A DNA stretch of 9,910 nt from Minisyncoccota bacterium (GTDB taxonomy: Bacteria; Patescibacteriota; Minisyncoccia; UBA6257; JAKLIH01), in contig JAQUZI010000019.1 of assembly GCA_028691405.1 (NCBI GenBank), positions 1 to 9,910 of the forward strand, read 5' to 3'. Shown here one piece after another: positions 1 to 8,071 of the stretch (positions within the stretch are counted from its first letter, which is position 1; every line of letters begins with the position of its first letter). The position numbers and the translations under genes were made by a program. Below the pieces are notes generated by a model. That model did no database searches, was not told the DNA's origin, and was given only the letters and a program-made list of their open reading frames with translations.

Positions 1-1
1 T

Positions 2-871
2 AAAAATTCAAGATCAGATTCTATTGATGATAATGGTATTTATGATGATTGTTTTGAATTAGGTAGTGCTAATAGAACTAATGTAACACCTATCCCTAAG
101 AATTTAATTTTAAATGGAGAAATGGAGGGCATGACTAATTGACCTAGTAGTTTATCAGTTGAAACAACAGATGTTTATGAAGGAAGTGCTAGTTTAAAAA
201 GAGTTGGCCCTACTACAGTATGGTCATCTAATTACATTAAAGTAAATCCAGATAAACGATATCGATTATCTGGTTGTTTTAAATCTGTTGGGGAAGGTGG
301 ATTGTCAAAAATTTATTTTGGCCTTCAATCGTGAGATAAAAAATACAGAGAGATAACTCCTCATTTATCAAATAGTATAGTAAATACAAGAACTATTTTA
401 GCAGAAGAATTAAATCCGGGAGATTCGTCAGTAAAAGTAAGTGATGTTTCTAATTGAGTTATTACTCCTAGCTACTTTAGATATTTATCTATTTACCCAT
501 ATGAGGATTATCCAGATTACACATATTCAAGGAATTCTTATGGTTATGATGAAATTGATTATGATAATAATCTGGTTATTTTAAAGAATCCTTACTCTGG
601 GGTTTCAATGCCTGCTGGAACATTGGTTTCTCAAAGTAGGGGAGATTATGGTTCGTATACCTATGCTGTTATAAGAGGTTCAAATATTCCCAATTCTTGA
701 AGGTGTTATTCAGCTGAAATACAAGGAGATAATGTTCCTGTAACTAGTTGAAATCAATTTAGATATGCTACGGAATATATTAAAATATTAGTGTTAGCTA
801 ATTATACTCAAGATTCTAGTTATTCAGTATTAATGGATAATTTTAAATTAGAGCTTATTGCTAATGAGTAA
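2..871 (+). CDS. C-terminal part of a secreted pilin-like / carbohydrate-binding-like surface protein (5' truncated)
   Basis: The frame is open from the first full codon at base 2 to TAA at 869-871, giving 289 visible residues if UGA is read as Trp (TGA at 140, 332, 455, 698 and 749; one TGG). The start lies outside the window. Residues about 37-45 read NLILNGEMEG, the typical opening of a jelly-roll carbohydrate-binding-like domain. They are followed by an alternating beta-rich pattern with many Ser, Tyr, Asn and Asp, and an ending (SVLMDNFKLELI) that also resembles such domains. The segment before it (DDNGIYDDCFELGS) looks like the periplasmic part of a type IV prepilin-like protein, so an N-terminal prepilin helix may lie upstream; this is inference. 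There is no catalytic motif. The protein is probably exported and on the cell surface. Ligand and exact family are unknown. Confidence 0.75.
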
Positions 872-876
872 AATTG

Positions 877-905
877 TTGTTTTTTATTTAATATTTTGAT
901 AATAT
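877..905 (+). promoter_or_regulatory. Predicted promoter of dnaX (extended -10)
   Basis: The -35-like hexamer TTGTTT at 877-882 is followed by a 17-base spacer and the -10-like TAATAT at 900-905. TG at 897-898 gives an extended -10 (TGaTAATAT). It sits just after the stop of the preceding gene and 29 bases before the dnaX ATG. No terminator hairpin separates the two genes, so read-through is also possible. In DNA this AT-rich, chance matches are common. Confidence 0.45.
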
Positions 906-934
906 TATGTTAATAAAGTTGTAAACATATATAT

Positions 935-2029
935 ATGCCTAATGTTGTTTTTTATCGCAAATATCGTCCTCAAGATTTTTCTAATATTCAAGATCAAGAT
1001 TCAATAGTAAAGACTTTAACTAATGCTATCTTAAATAACAAGATAGCTCATGCTTATTTATTTACTGGACCTAGAGGTACAGGTAAAACTTCAACAGCTC
1101 GTATTTTAGCTAAGGCAATAAATTGTTTAGACAGAAAAGATAAAGAATTTGAGCCATGTAATAAATGTCAATCATGTACAGATATTAATTCTGGATCTTC
1201 TTTAGATGTTGTAGAGTTTGATGCAGCAACTAATACTGGTATTGATGAGATAAGAGCCTTGCAAGATAATGCTAAGATTAAACCAGTTAATGGTAAGTAT
1301 AAAATATATATAATTGATGAAGCTCATCAATTGAGTAAAAGTGCTTATGGAGCATTGTTAAAGATTTTAGAAGAACCACCAGAATATATTATTTTTATAT
1401 TAGCAACAACTGATCCAGAGAAAATGTTAAAAACAATTCTATCTAGAGTACAAAGGTTTGATTTTAAAAAATTATCAATTGATAAAATTGTTAAAAAATT
1501 AGAATCAATTTTGAAAAAAGAAAAAATAGAATATGAATTACCAGCATTGACTTTGATTGCTAAAGAGTCAGATGGTGGTATGCGTGACGCGGAATCAATG
1601 TTGGGACAAATTACAACTATTAGTAAGAAAGTTACTTTGGAAGTTGTTGAAAATACAATTGGTGGGATTGGTCAAAACAAAATTGCTGATTTTGTTGATA
1701 TTTTAATTGAGAAAGATAATATGGAATTATTTAAATATGTTGATGATTTAGATAGTAATGGATATAATTTAGAAGAGTTTTTAAAATCTTTGATAGAATA
1801 TATGCAGAATTTATTAATAATTAAAGTATCAGAAAAATTAGATTCAATATTGAAAAAAGAATTATCAAATGATTTTATATTAAAATTAAAAAAACAAGCT
1901 GAAAAAACAGATATTAATTTTGTTAAAAATAGCATTAAAAAATTATTAGATGTTCAAGGCTATTTTAATGTTGTTTTAAATCAGAGATTACCAATTGAGA
2001 TGGCTATTTTAGAGATTACCCAGGATTAA
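935..2029 (+). CDS. dnaX: DNA polymerase III clamp-loader subunit gamma/tau (short form)
   Basis: AAA+ ATPase subunit of the clamp loader that places the sliding clamp on primed DNA at the replication fork. The 364-residue product opens with FYRKYRPQDF, typical of DnaX. The Walker A motif GPRGTGKT is at residues 45-52. A four-cysteine zinc module (C64, C75, C78, C81) follows. Walker B with DEAH is at 127-131, and the sensor-1/SRC region is represented by LSRVQRF near 169-175. The rest matches the lid and the helical collar domain. The protein ends there, so it has only the gamma-like core and lacks the long tau tail that contacts helicase and polymerase in Escherichia coli; I see no frameshift site. 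ATG 935 is preferred because it directly precedes the conserved N-terminus; no Shine-Dalgarno is visible. It contains no Trp codon, so it reads intact under either code. A tRNA follows 10 bases after the stop. Confidence 0.95.
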   Translation: MPNVVFYRKYRPQDFSNIQDQDSIVKTLTNAILNNKIAHAYLFTGPRGTGKTSTARILAKAINCLDRKDKEFEPCNKCQSCTDINSGSSLDVVEFDAATNTGIDEIRALQDNAKIKPVNGKYKIYIIDEAHQLSKSAYGALLKILEEPPEYIIFILATTDPEKMLKTILSRVQRFDFKKLSIDKIVKKLESILKKEKIEYELPALTLIAKESDGGMRDAESMLGQITTISKKVTLEVVENTIGGIGQNKIADFVDILIEKDNMELFKYVDDLDSNGYNLEEFLKSLIEYMQNLLIIKVSEKLDSILKKELSNDFILKLKKQAEKTDINFVKNSIKKLLDVQGYFNVVLNQRLPIEMAILEITQD

Positions 2030-2039
2030 TTTTTGTTAT

Positions 2040-2110
2040 TGTGGAGTCGTCTAATGGTAGGACAACGGACTCTGAATCCGTTTATCTTGGTTCGAATCCA
2101 AGCTCCACAA
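2040..2110 (+). tRNA. tRNA-Gln, anticodon CUG
   Basis: A full cloverleaf can be drawn by hand. The acceptor stem TGTGGAG (2040-2046) pairs with CTCCACA (2103-2109), with discriminator A2110. The D-arm is 2049-2063 with a GG-containing loop. The anticodon stem ACGGA/TCCGT holds a seven-base loop with anticodon CTG at 2072-2074. The variable loop has 4 bases. The T-arm CTTGG-TTCGAAT-CCAAG is perfectly paired. CCA is not encoded. The anticodon arm closely resembles known bacterial tRNA-Gln. The U1-A72 first pair is usual for tRNA-Gln that is aminoacylated through GluRS and the GatCAB amidotransferase. The gene lies between dnaX and parB and is probably co-transcribed from the dnaX promoter. C34 should read only CAG, so another tRNA-Gln (UUG) is expected elsewhere in the genome. 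Confidence 0.95.
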
Positions 2111-2117
2111 CATTTCT

Positions 2118-2145
2118 TGTTTTTTAAAAGAAATTTTGTTAAAAT
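2118..2145 (+). promoter_or_regulatory. Possible promoter of the parB-ftsW-murG-gltX run
   Basis: TTGTTT (2118-2123), a 16-base spacer and TAAAAT (2140-2145), with a TG one base upstream of the -10, lie 25 bases before the parB ATG. The same stretch can form a weak hairpin (TTTCTT 2113-2118 with AAGAAA 2128-2133, then TTTTGTT), which could end the tRNA transcript. Both readings are weak in such AT-rich DNA. Confidence 0.3.
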
Positions 2146-2169
2146 ATGTTATATAAATAAATATATATT

Positions 2170-3528
2170 ATGGATAACTTTCATATATCTCAACCGGCTA
2201 CAAACCCTGATTATAGAAATCAAACAGGAAATATTAATAGTTCCAAGTTGATTTCTGATGATCAGAATGATGATTTAATGATTGAAGATAAAAAACCTCA
2301 AGGCGCTTTATCTTCCGGTATTGATTTATCAAAAATGATTGAATTTGATCGACGTGAGAATGAATCATCAAATACAATTGATGATAATTTTAGAGTGAAT
2401 GCTGATAATCAATTTGTTAAAACAGAAGAGGTTTTTAATAAAGAAGAAAGTGCTGTTCAGGAAGTTCCTGAAAATAATGAAAAGATATATGAAAATATTA
2501 ATACAGAAAAACAAAACGAAATTATAGAAAATAATACAAACGAACAAGATCAATTAAATAAAGATAATGTTAATGAACAGGAAATTAGAAATGAAAATAT
2601 TGAGGATAATACTAAAGAAGAAAAAAAGGATAATTCATTTTTAAATCAAGAAGATGGCGATAGAATTTATCAAATTGAAGTTAATAAGATTGTACCAAAT
2701 CCATACCAACCAAGACGTGATTTTGATGAGGATGCAATTCAAGAGTTAGCTAGTTCTATTCGTGAATATGGAGTTTTAGAGCCATTAATTGTTAAAAGGA
2801 TTGAGAAGGAGCAACCAGATGGTATTAATATTGAATATCAATTGATTGCAGGTGAAAGAAGGTTAAGAGCTTCTAAGGCAGCTGGTCTAAAAACTGTACC
2901 AGCTATTGTTAAAAAATTTGAAACTGCAAGTTTAGAATTAGAAGTTGCTTTAGTTGAAAATGTTCAACGTGAAGATCTAAGCCCTATAATGAAGGCAAGA
3001 GCTTATGGTAAGTTAGTTAATGATTTTGGATATACTCAAGAAATGGTTGGGCGTAGAGTGGGTAAAAGCCGTGAAGCAGTTGCTAATGCATTGAGATTAT
3101 TACAGTTACCATTTGAAGCACAAAAAGCTTTGGATGAAAATAAGATTAATGAATCACATGCTAGAGCATTGTTATTACTACCTAATATGGAAAAACAAAG
3201 AGCATTACTGGGTGAAATTCTATCTAAGCAATTAAGTAGTAGGGAAGCAGAAATGATTGCTAGACAATTTTTAGATAAACAAAATATTAAAAGTGGTAAA
3301 ATTGGAAGAAGAAGAATGGGCGATTCTTTTTCTCCAAAAGATTTAGAATTAAGAGAAAAATTAGAAGATTTATTCGGAACAAAAGTTATGATTAAAAGAA
3401 AAGGGGAGAAGGGGGAAATTAGTATTTATTTTTATTCAGAAGACGAGTTTAATGGTTTAGTTGATCGAATAATAGATAGCAGTGAGAAAAATATTAACAA
3501 AACTGTTGATAAGCTTAATAGCATATAG
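2170..3528 (+). CDS. parB: ParB-family chromosome partitioning protein with long acidic N-terminal tail
   Basis: Centromere-binding CTP-switch protein that loads on parS sites and, with ParA, segregates the chromosome. It is 452 residues long. Residues 1 to about 163 form a low-complexity tail rich in Asn, Glu, Asp and Gln, probably disordered. The ParB/Sulfiredoxin core begins near IYQIEVNKIVPNPYQPRR (166-183). It carries the nucleotide-binding GERRLRA (228-234) and ENVQREDLSP (263-272). The helix-turn-helix spans about 289-313 (TQEMVGRRVGKSREAV). A C-terminal dimerisation-like part is at about 394-436, including a basic MIKRKGEKGEISIYFY strand. Typical ParB proteins are near 290 residues, and the excess is the N-terminal tail. 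The ATG at 2170 is the first in frame after the tRNA; a later start cannot be excluded because the tail is not conserved. No parA is in the window. ftsW starts 3 bases after the stop. There is no Trp codon. Confidence 0.92.
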   Translation: MDNFHISQPATNPDYRNQTGNINSSKLISDDQNDDLMIEDKKPQGALSSGIDLSKMIEFDRRENESSNTIDDNFRVNADNQFVKTEEVFNKEESAVQEVPENNEKIYENINTEKQNEIIENNTNEQDQLNKDNVNEQEIRNENIEDNTKEEKKDNSFLNQEDGDRIYQIEVNKIVPNPYQPRRDFDEDAIQELASSIREYGVLEPLIVKRIEKEQPDGINIEYQLIAGERRLRASKAAGLKTVPAIVKKFETASLELEVALVENVQREDLSPIMKARAYGKLVNDFGYTQEMVGRRVGKSREAVANALRLLQLPFEAQKALDENKINESHARALLLLPNMEKQRALLGEILSKQLSSREAEMIARQFLDKQNIKSGKIGRRRMGDSFSPKDLELREKLEDLFGTKVMIKRKGEKGEISIYFYSEDEFNGLVDRIIDSSEKNINKTVDKLNSI

Positions 3529-3531
3529 TTT

Positions 3532-4608
3532 ATGAAAACAAAACTTAAAAAATTATTTTTTATTATTTTAGGAATTTTAATTGTTGGTGGTTTTTGATGT
3601 TTAATTAGTGCTTCTAATATTGTTGGTCGTGATAAACATGGCGATTCTTTTTATTTTGTTAAAGATCAAGCAATAAAGGGATTGATAATTGGTGTTATTG
3701 TTTTTTTTATTCTATCTAAAATCAATATTAAATTATTAAGAAAATTCTCTTTTTTATTTTATATTTTTAATATATTGTTATTAGGAATGGTTTTTTTACC
3801 TATGTTTTCACCTAAAGGCAATATATCAGCTAATCGTTGGGTGGAAATATTTGGTGTTTCATTTCAACCAGCTGAATTGTTAAAATTTACTTTGATTTTA
3901 TTTATAGCTGATTTTCTTTCGAGAAGATCGCCGTATGAATTAAATAATTGGAAAAAAACAATTGTTCCTTTAATTGTTTTAGTGGGTATTCCTATGGTTT
4001 TAATTTTTAAACAACCAGCAACTTCTATTATAGTTTTATTTTTAATTGCGGTTGGGGCTATGTGTTTTGCTTCTAAAATATCTTTAAAAACTTTATTACC
4101 AATTGGTGTTTTAGCTGTTGTTCTTTTGGGATTATGTGTTTTGTTTGGGGGAAATTATCGTAAGGCTAGAATTACGCATGAAGATGATTACCAGAAAAGA
4201 CAATCTATTACAGGGATAGTTAGAGGTGGATTAAGTGGCGTTGGTTTTGGTCAGTCAATACAAAAATACAATTATTTACCACAAAGTTATACAGACTCTA
4301 TTTATGCAGTTATTGCTGAAGAATTTGGTTTTGCCGGTACAGCACTAGTTTTAACAACTTATTTTTTCTTATGTTTTTGTGGTTTTTATATAGCAATGCA
4401 TACATCTGATTCTTTTTCTTCTTTGTTTGTTATTGGTACGATTACATGAATTACTGTTCAAGCTTTAATCCATATTATGTGTATGAGCATTAACTATATG
4501 CCAGTGACTGGTTTACCATTACCGTTAATTAGTTATGGAGGAACTAGTTATGCTATTACTTTAGCTAGTTTAGGTGTAGTATATAACGTTTTAAAAAATA
4601 AAGTTTAA
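3532..4608 (+). CDS. ftsW: FtsW/RodA/SpoVE-family (SEDS) peptidoglycan polymerase, probably FtsW
   Basis: Multi-pass membrane glycosyltransferase that polymerises lipid II at the septum or side wall. With UGA=Trp it is 358 residues from ATG 3532. TGA encodes W22 (3595) and W306 (4447); TGG also occurs twice. The first membrane span, ending in CLISAS (23-28), would be lost under the standard code. Seen motifs are NRWVEIFG (101-108), FQPAELLKF (111-119), YLPQSYTDSIYAVIAEEFGF (248-267, D255 at the putative catalytic Asp) and the C-terminal PVTGLPLPLISYGGTS signature. The usual QPDLGT is replaced by QPATSI (161-166), and the extracellular loop around residues 207-225 looks shorter than usual. RodA is the alternative, but immediate coupling to murG (1-base gap) favours FtsW. 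No Shine-Dalgarno is visible; translation probably couples to parB, 3 bases upstream. Confidence 0.9.
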
Positions 4609-4609
4609 T

Positions 4610-5818
4610 ATGAATATTATACAACCAAATAAAAAAATAAAGATATTATTTACTGGTGGTGGATCAGGAGGCCATGTATTTCCTTTGATTTCAGTATTAA
4701 AAGAAATGCAAAAATTTAAATCAGATTTTAGTAATCAAGGTTTAGATTTAGAATTTTATTATATTGGAAGTAATGATTTTACTTTAGAATTTGTTAAAAA
4801 TGAAGATATTGATATTTGTCCATTGAATATAAGGAGGATTAATAAAGGGATTGCTGGATTTTTAAATGTTTTTACTAATTTATTTTCTTTGATATTAGCT
4901 TATTTCAAAGTATTATTTATGATGCCAGATGCTATATTCGCTAAAGGTGGTTTTGCTTCTTCAATTGTTTTGGTTATTGGTGTAATATTTAGAATTCCAA
5001 TATTTATTCATGAGTCTGATTCAATACCAGGTTTAACTAATCAATTTTTTGCAAGGTTTGCTAAAATTGTATTTATATCCTTTGAAGAAAGTAAAAAATA
5101 TATTAAAAATGATTATATTGAATTAGTTGGAAATCCAATAAATGATGTATTGTTAAAAATTACTGAACAAGAAAGTGATAATAAAGTTTTACAAGAAAAG
5201 TTGGGTTTAGATCCTGAAATAAAAACATTGTTAATTTTAGGTGGATCTCAAGGGGCTAAAACTATTAATAATCTTATTTTAGATATGTTGCCAGAAGCAT
5301 TACAAAAATATGAAATAATACATCAGGTAGGAACTAATAATTATGAAAGTGTTAAAAGGGAAGTAGGGGTTGTTTTTCGTGAAATTATCAAAAATACTAT
5401 TTGTGAAAAAAGATATCACATTGTTCCTTTTTTAAGTCATAGTGATAATTTGTCTATTGATTCATTAGGGTATGTTATGAAATGTAGCGATTTGATTATT
5501 TCTAGAGCGGGTAGTGGTGGTATTTTTGAAACAGCAGCTTTTGGCAAACCATCTATTATGATTCCTTTACCTTGAGCTAGTCGAAATCATCAGAGTGTTA
5601 ATGCATTTAATTATGCTAGCTATAAGGCTTGTGTTTCGCTTGAGCAATCTAATTTAAAGCCAAATATATTATTAGATACAGTTGATAGTATTTTAGAGAA
5701 TCCAGAGAAAATAGAAATTATGAAAAAAGGATGTAATGAATTTGCTAAAAAAACTGCTGGCTTAGATATTGCAAGAATAATTTTAAAAACAATTGTTAAA
5801 AAGTATGTAAAAAAATAA
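4610..5818 (+). CDS. murG: UDP-GlcNAc:undecaprenyl-PP-MurNAc-pentapeptide GlcNAc transferase (MurG)
   Basis: Peripheral membrane GT28 glycosyltransferase that converts lipid I to lipid II on the cytoplasmic face, supplying the substrate used by FtsW just upstream. It is 402 residues with UGA=Trp (TGA 5573 = W322, in IPLPWASRNHQ); the standard code would cut it at 321. Motifs: the N-terminal glycine loop GGGSGGH (16-22); FAKGGFAS (110-117) and HESDSIPGLTN (134-144) of the acceptor domain; GGSQGAK (211-217) and RAGSGGIFE (299-307) of the UDP-GlcNAc domain; and NHQ (326-328), where other MurG proteins have a conserved Gln region. It is somewhat longer than the usual 355-365 residues, with extra sequence around 40-50 and 250-290. 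ATG 4610 lies one base after the ftsW stop and no Shine-Dalgarno is seen, suggesting translational coupling. Confidence 0.93.
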
Positions 5819-5820
5819 GA

Positions 5821-7497
5821 ATGAATGAGCAAGAAAAATTAAAATGAATAGTGGAATATATTTTTAAAGATTTAAATCTTAGTGATATTGATATATTAAA
5901 TAAATATCCAAGAAGAAATTTACCAGAAGGTGTTAGAGTTACAAGATTTGCTCCAAGCCCTACTGGGTTTATACATATTGGTGGTATCTATGCAGCGATG
6001 TTGAGTGAAAGATTGGCTCATCAAAGTGAAGGTATCTTTTATTTAAGAATAGAAGATACTGATAAAAAAAGAGAGATTGAGGGTACAATTGAAATGATTG
6101 TTAAAGCTTTAAATCGATTTAATATTAATATTGATGAAGGGTTTATATCAGAAAGCGAACAAGTTGGTAATTATGGGCCATATATACAAAGTCAAAGGAA
6201 AGAAATTTATCAAACTTTTGTAAAAAAACTATTATTAGAAGGAAAAGCATATGTATGTTTTGCTACACCAGAAGAGTTAGAAAATATTAGCAATATGCAA
6301 AGTCAAAGAAAAGAATTGATTGGGTATAGAAAAGAATGAGCTATTTGAAGGAATAAAAGTTTAGATGAAGTTATTGAAAATTTAAAAACAAATAAGTCTT
6401 TTGTAATTAGGTTTAAATCTAATGGAGATTTTAATAACAAGATTAATTTTATAGATTTAATTAAAGGAGAAGTTGAATTACCAGAGAATGAATTAGATGT
6501 TGTTATTATGAAGGGTGATGGTTTACCAACATATCATTTTGCTCATGTAATAGATGACTATTTAATGGGTACAACTGATGTGATAAGGGGTGATGAATGG
6601 TTATCATCAGTTCCTATTCATTTAGAACTATTTAATGCTTTGAATTTTGATAAACCAAGGTTTTTGCATTTAGCGCCAATTGAAAAATTAGATGGCAATT
6701 CAAGAAGAAAATTAAGTAAAAGAAAAGATCCGGAAGCAAGTGTTGAATTCTATTACAAAGAAGGATATCCGGTTAAAGCAATTATAGAATATTTGTTAAA
6801 TTTGGTTAATTCTAATTATGAAGATTGAAAAGTTGCTAATCCAGAGGTTAGTATAGATGAATTTAAAATTGATATATCTAAATTAAAAGTCAGTGGAGCT
6901 TTGTTTGATTTTGATAAATTAGATTATTTTAGTCGTGAATTTATAGCAAAACTATCAGCAGATGGAGTATATAATTATGTGCTAGGTTGAGCTAAAAATT
7001 ACGAGGAGAAATTATTTAATTTATTATTTAAGAATAAAGATTATGCCGTTTCTATTTTTAATATAGAAAGAGAAGGGGAAGGAAAGAAGAGAAAGGACAT
7101 ATATAAATGATCTATTGTATATAATGAAATTAGGTATTTTTTTGATGAAGAATTTGATACCAATACAATTGATATTAATTTAATATCACCAGTTAATTTT
7201 GAAGATGCTAAATTAATAATCAATGAGTTTATATTGACGTTTGATTTAAATGATAGTTTAGATATTTGATTTAGTAAAATTAAAGATATTGCTAGGAAAT
7301 TTAATTATGCAGATAATTTAAAAGAATATAAATTAAATCCGGATAATTTTAAAGGTAATGTAGCTGATATAGCAAAGATATTCAGAGTTGCTTTAACTGG
7401 TAAAACTCAATCACCAGACTTATATCAAATTATGCAAGTTATGGGTCAAGAACGAGTAGTGACTCGTCTTAACAATTTTGTTAAATTATTAAATTAA
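5821..7497 (+). CDS. gltX: Glutamate--tRNA ligase (GluRS)
   Basis: Class I aminoacyl-tRNA synthetase that charges tRNA-Glu; in organisms without GlnRS it also mischarges tRNA-Gln for GatCAB. It is 558 residues when UGA is Trp. Seven TGA codons (5845, 6337, 6346, 6826, 6988, 7108, 7267) give W9, W173, W176, W336, W390, W430 and W483; one TGG gives W260. Motifs: RFAPSPTGFIHIGG (42-55, the HIGH region), LRIEDTDKKRE (75-85), YHFAHVIDDYLMG (238-250), RGDEWL and KLSKRKD (297-303, the KMSKS loop). The C-terminal helical anticodon-binding part is complete and ends in a region resembling LTGKTQSPDLYQIMQVMG. The surrounding residues EWAIWRN, NYEDWKVANP and KWSIVYNE are those of GluRS with Trp in place, which is strong support for the code. 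ATG 5821, 2 bases after the murG stop, is chosen over the later GTG 5851 because the frame continues through TGA 5845. Confidence 0.95.
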
Positions 7498-7501
7498 AAA
7501 T

Positions 7502-7699
7502 ATGTTTGATCTAAATTCTATATGAAATAATGTTTCTAATATATTTATGGAGACTGTTTTGTCTTTGTATAGCATAGTAGAAAAGATATTTCAAGTTCAA
7601 ATGTTTCAAAGTATTTTAAATATTATTAAAGGTATTGGTATGATTATGGTGGCAGTTGTTGAAGAGTTCTTGAAAATACTTAAAATGATCATAAGGTAA
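7502..7699 (+). CDS. Small hydrophobic/amphipathic protein, 65 aa, unknown function
   Basis: A 65-codon frame starts 4 bases after gltX and ends in TAA at 7697-7699. It contains one TGA (7523, W8), so it is invisible to standard-code gene callers. The product is rich in Ile, Met, Phe, Val and Leu, with few charges. Residues about 38-65 (SILNIIKGIGMIMVAVVEEF followed by LKILKMIIR) could form one membrane-associated or amphipathic helix with a basic end. I recognise no family. Its tight placement at the end of the parB-gltX run and the same use of UGA suggest a real gene, but no homology was available to test this and a chance open frame is possible. Confidence 0.5.
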
Positions 7700-7725
7700 A
7701 TTTAAATAAATAAAATATAAATTAG

Positions 7726-7996
7726 CCCCCTTCTGATATATTAAAATGGGGAAGAGATAGTAGATTTATATTATTAATATATAATTAAAATATATAAACG
7801 ATAGATATTAGAAAGGTAAAGATATGCAAACTATAAAGAAAGGTGGTATATGTATATATAGAAGTCAAAAAAAAAGAAAATAGTACAAAGTATAAAATTA
7901 ACCCTTAAAAGCTTATTAGATAACAAAGACGTCGTGAAATATATCTTGTGCGACATGGTGTATAGTTATTTCCCTAGGATAATATAGGGTTTTTTT
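7726..7996 (+). ncRNA. Candidate structured non-coding RNA (unknown class)
   Basis: The segment begins with a C-run/G-run hairpin (CCCC in 7726-7730 with GGGG 7748-7751) and ends at an intrinsic terminator. Near the 3' end, ATAAC (7920-7924) can pair with GTTAT (7965-7969). Inside that, GTCG (7931-7934) can pair with CGAC (7951-7954), while ACAAAGA (7923-7929) could pair with TCTTGT (7944-7949) to make an H-type pseudoknot. AACCCT (7900-7905) is complementary to AGGGTT (7986-7991) in the terminator, a possible alternative fold. I looked for hallmarks of RNase P RNA, tmRNA, SRP RNA and known riboswitches and found none. No plus-strand gene follows, so a free-standing RNA or a structured 3' UTR fits better than an attenuator. 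Boundaries are guesses. Confidence 0.3.
7972..7996 (+). terminator. Intrinsic terminator
   Basis: CCCTA (7972-7976) pairs with TAGGG (7985-7989) around an 8-base loop, followed directly by seven T residues (7990-7996). This is the clearest plus-strand terminator of the window. It would end either the gltX-run transcript or a separate small RNA. Confidence 0.7.
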
Positions 7997-8071
7997 GTTG
8001 TTTAATTAAGTAGTAATAATACACTCTTTTGTATGTTATATGGCTATAAATAATACAATAATGACTGATAT

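Noticed and set aside
1672..1935. Antisense open frames inside dnaX, parB, murG, gltX and thyX
   Set aside because: They are low-complexity complements of AT-rich coding sequence, lie wholly within strongly supported genes and show no motif.
2033..2251. Plus-strand 72-residue frame across the tRNA and the parB start
   Set aside because: It runs through a clear tRNA gene and overlaps parB in another frame; its composition has no protein-like pattern.
5821..7497. UGA as glycine (Gracilibacteria-type code 25) or as selenocysteine
   Set aside because: GluRS and ThyX positions with UGA are ones where homologues have Trp, such as EDW before the NP motif and GHW in ThyX. Eighteen sites without SECIS-like structure in non-selenoprotein families rule out selenocysteine.
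7700..8071. RNase P RNA, tmRNA, SRP RNA or a group I/II intron in the intergenic region
   Set aside because: The RNase P GAGGAAAGTCC core, a tmRNA T-arm and acceptor end, the SRP apical motif and a recognisable intron core were all looked for and not found. GTGCGAC near 7949 alone is not enough for a group II intron end.
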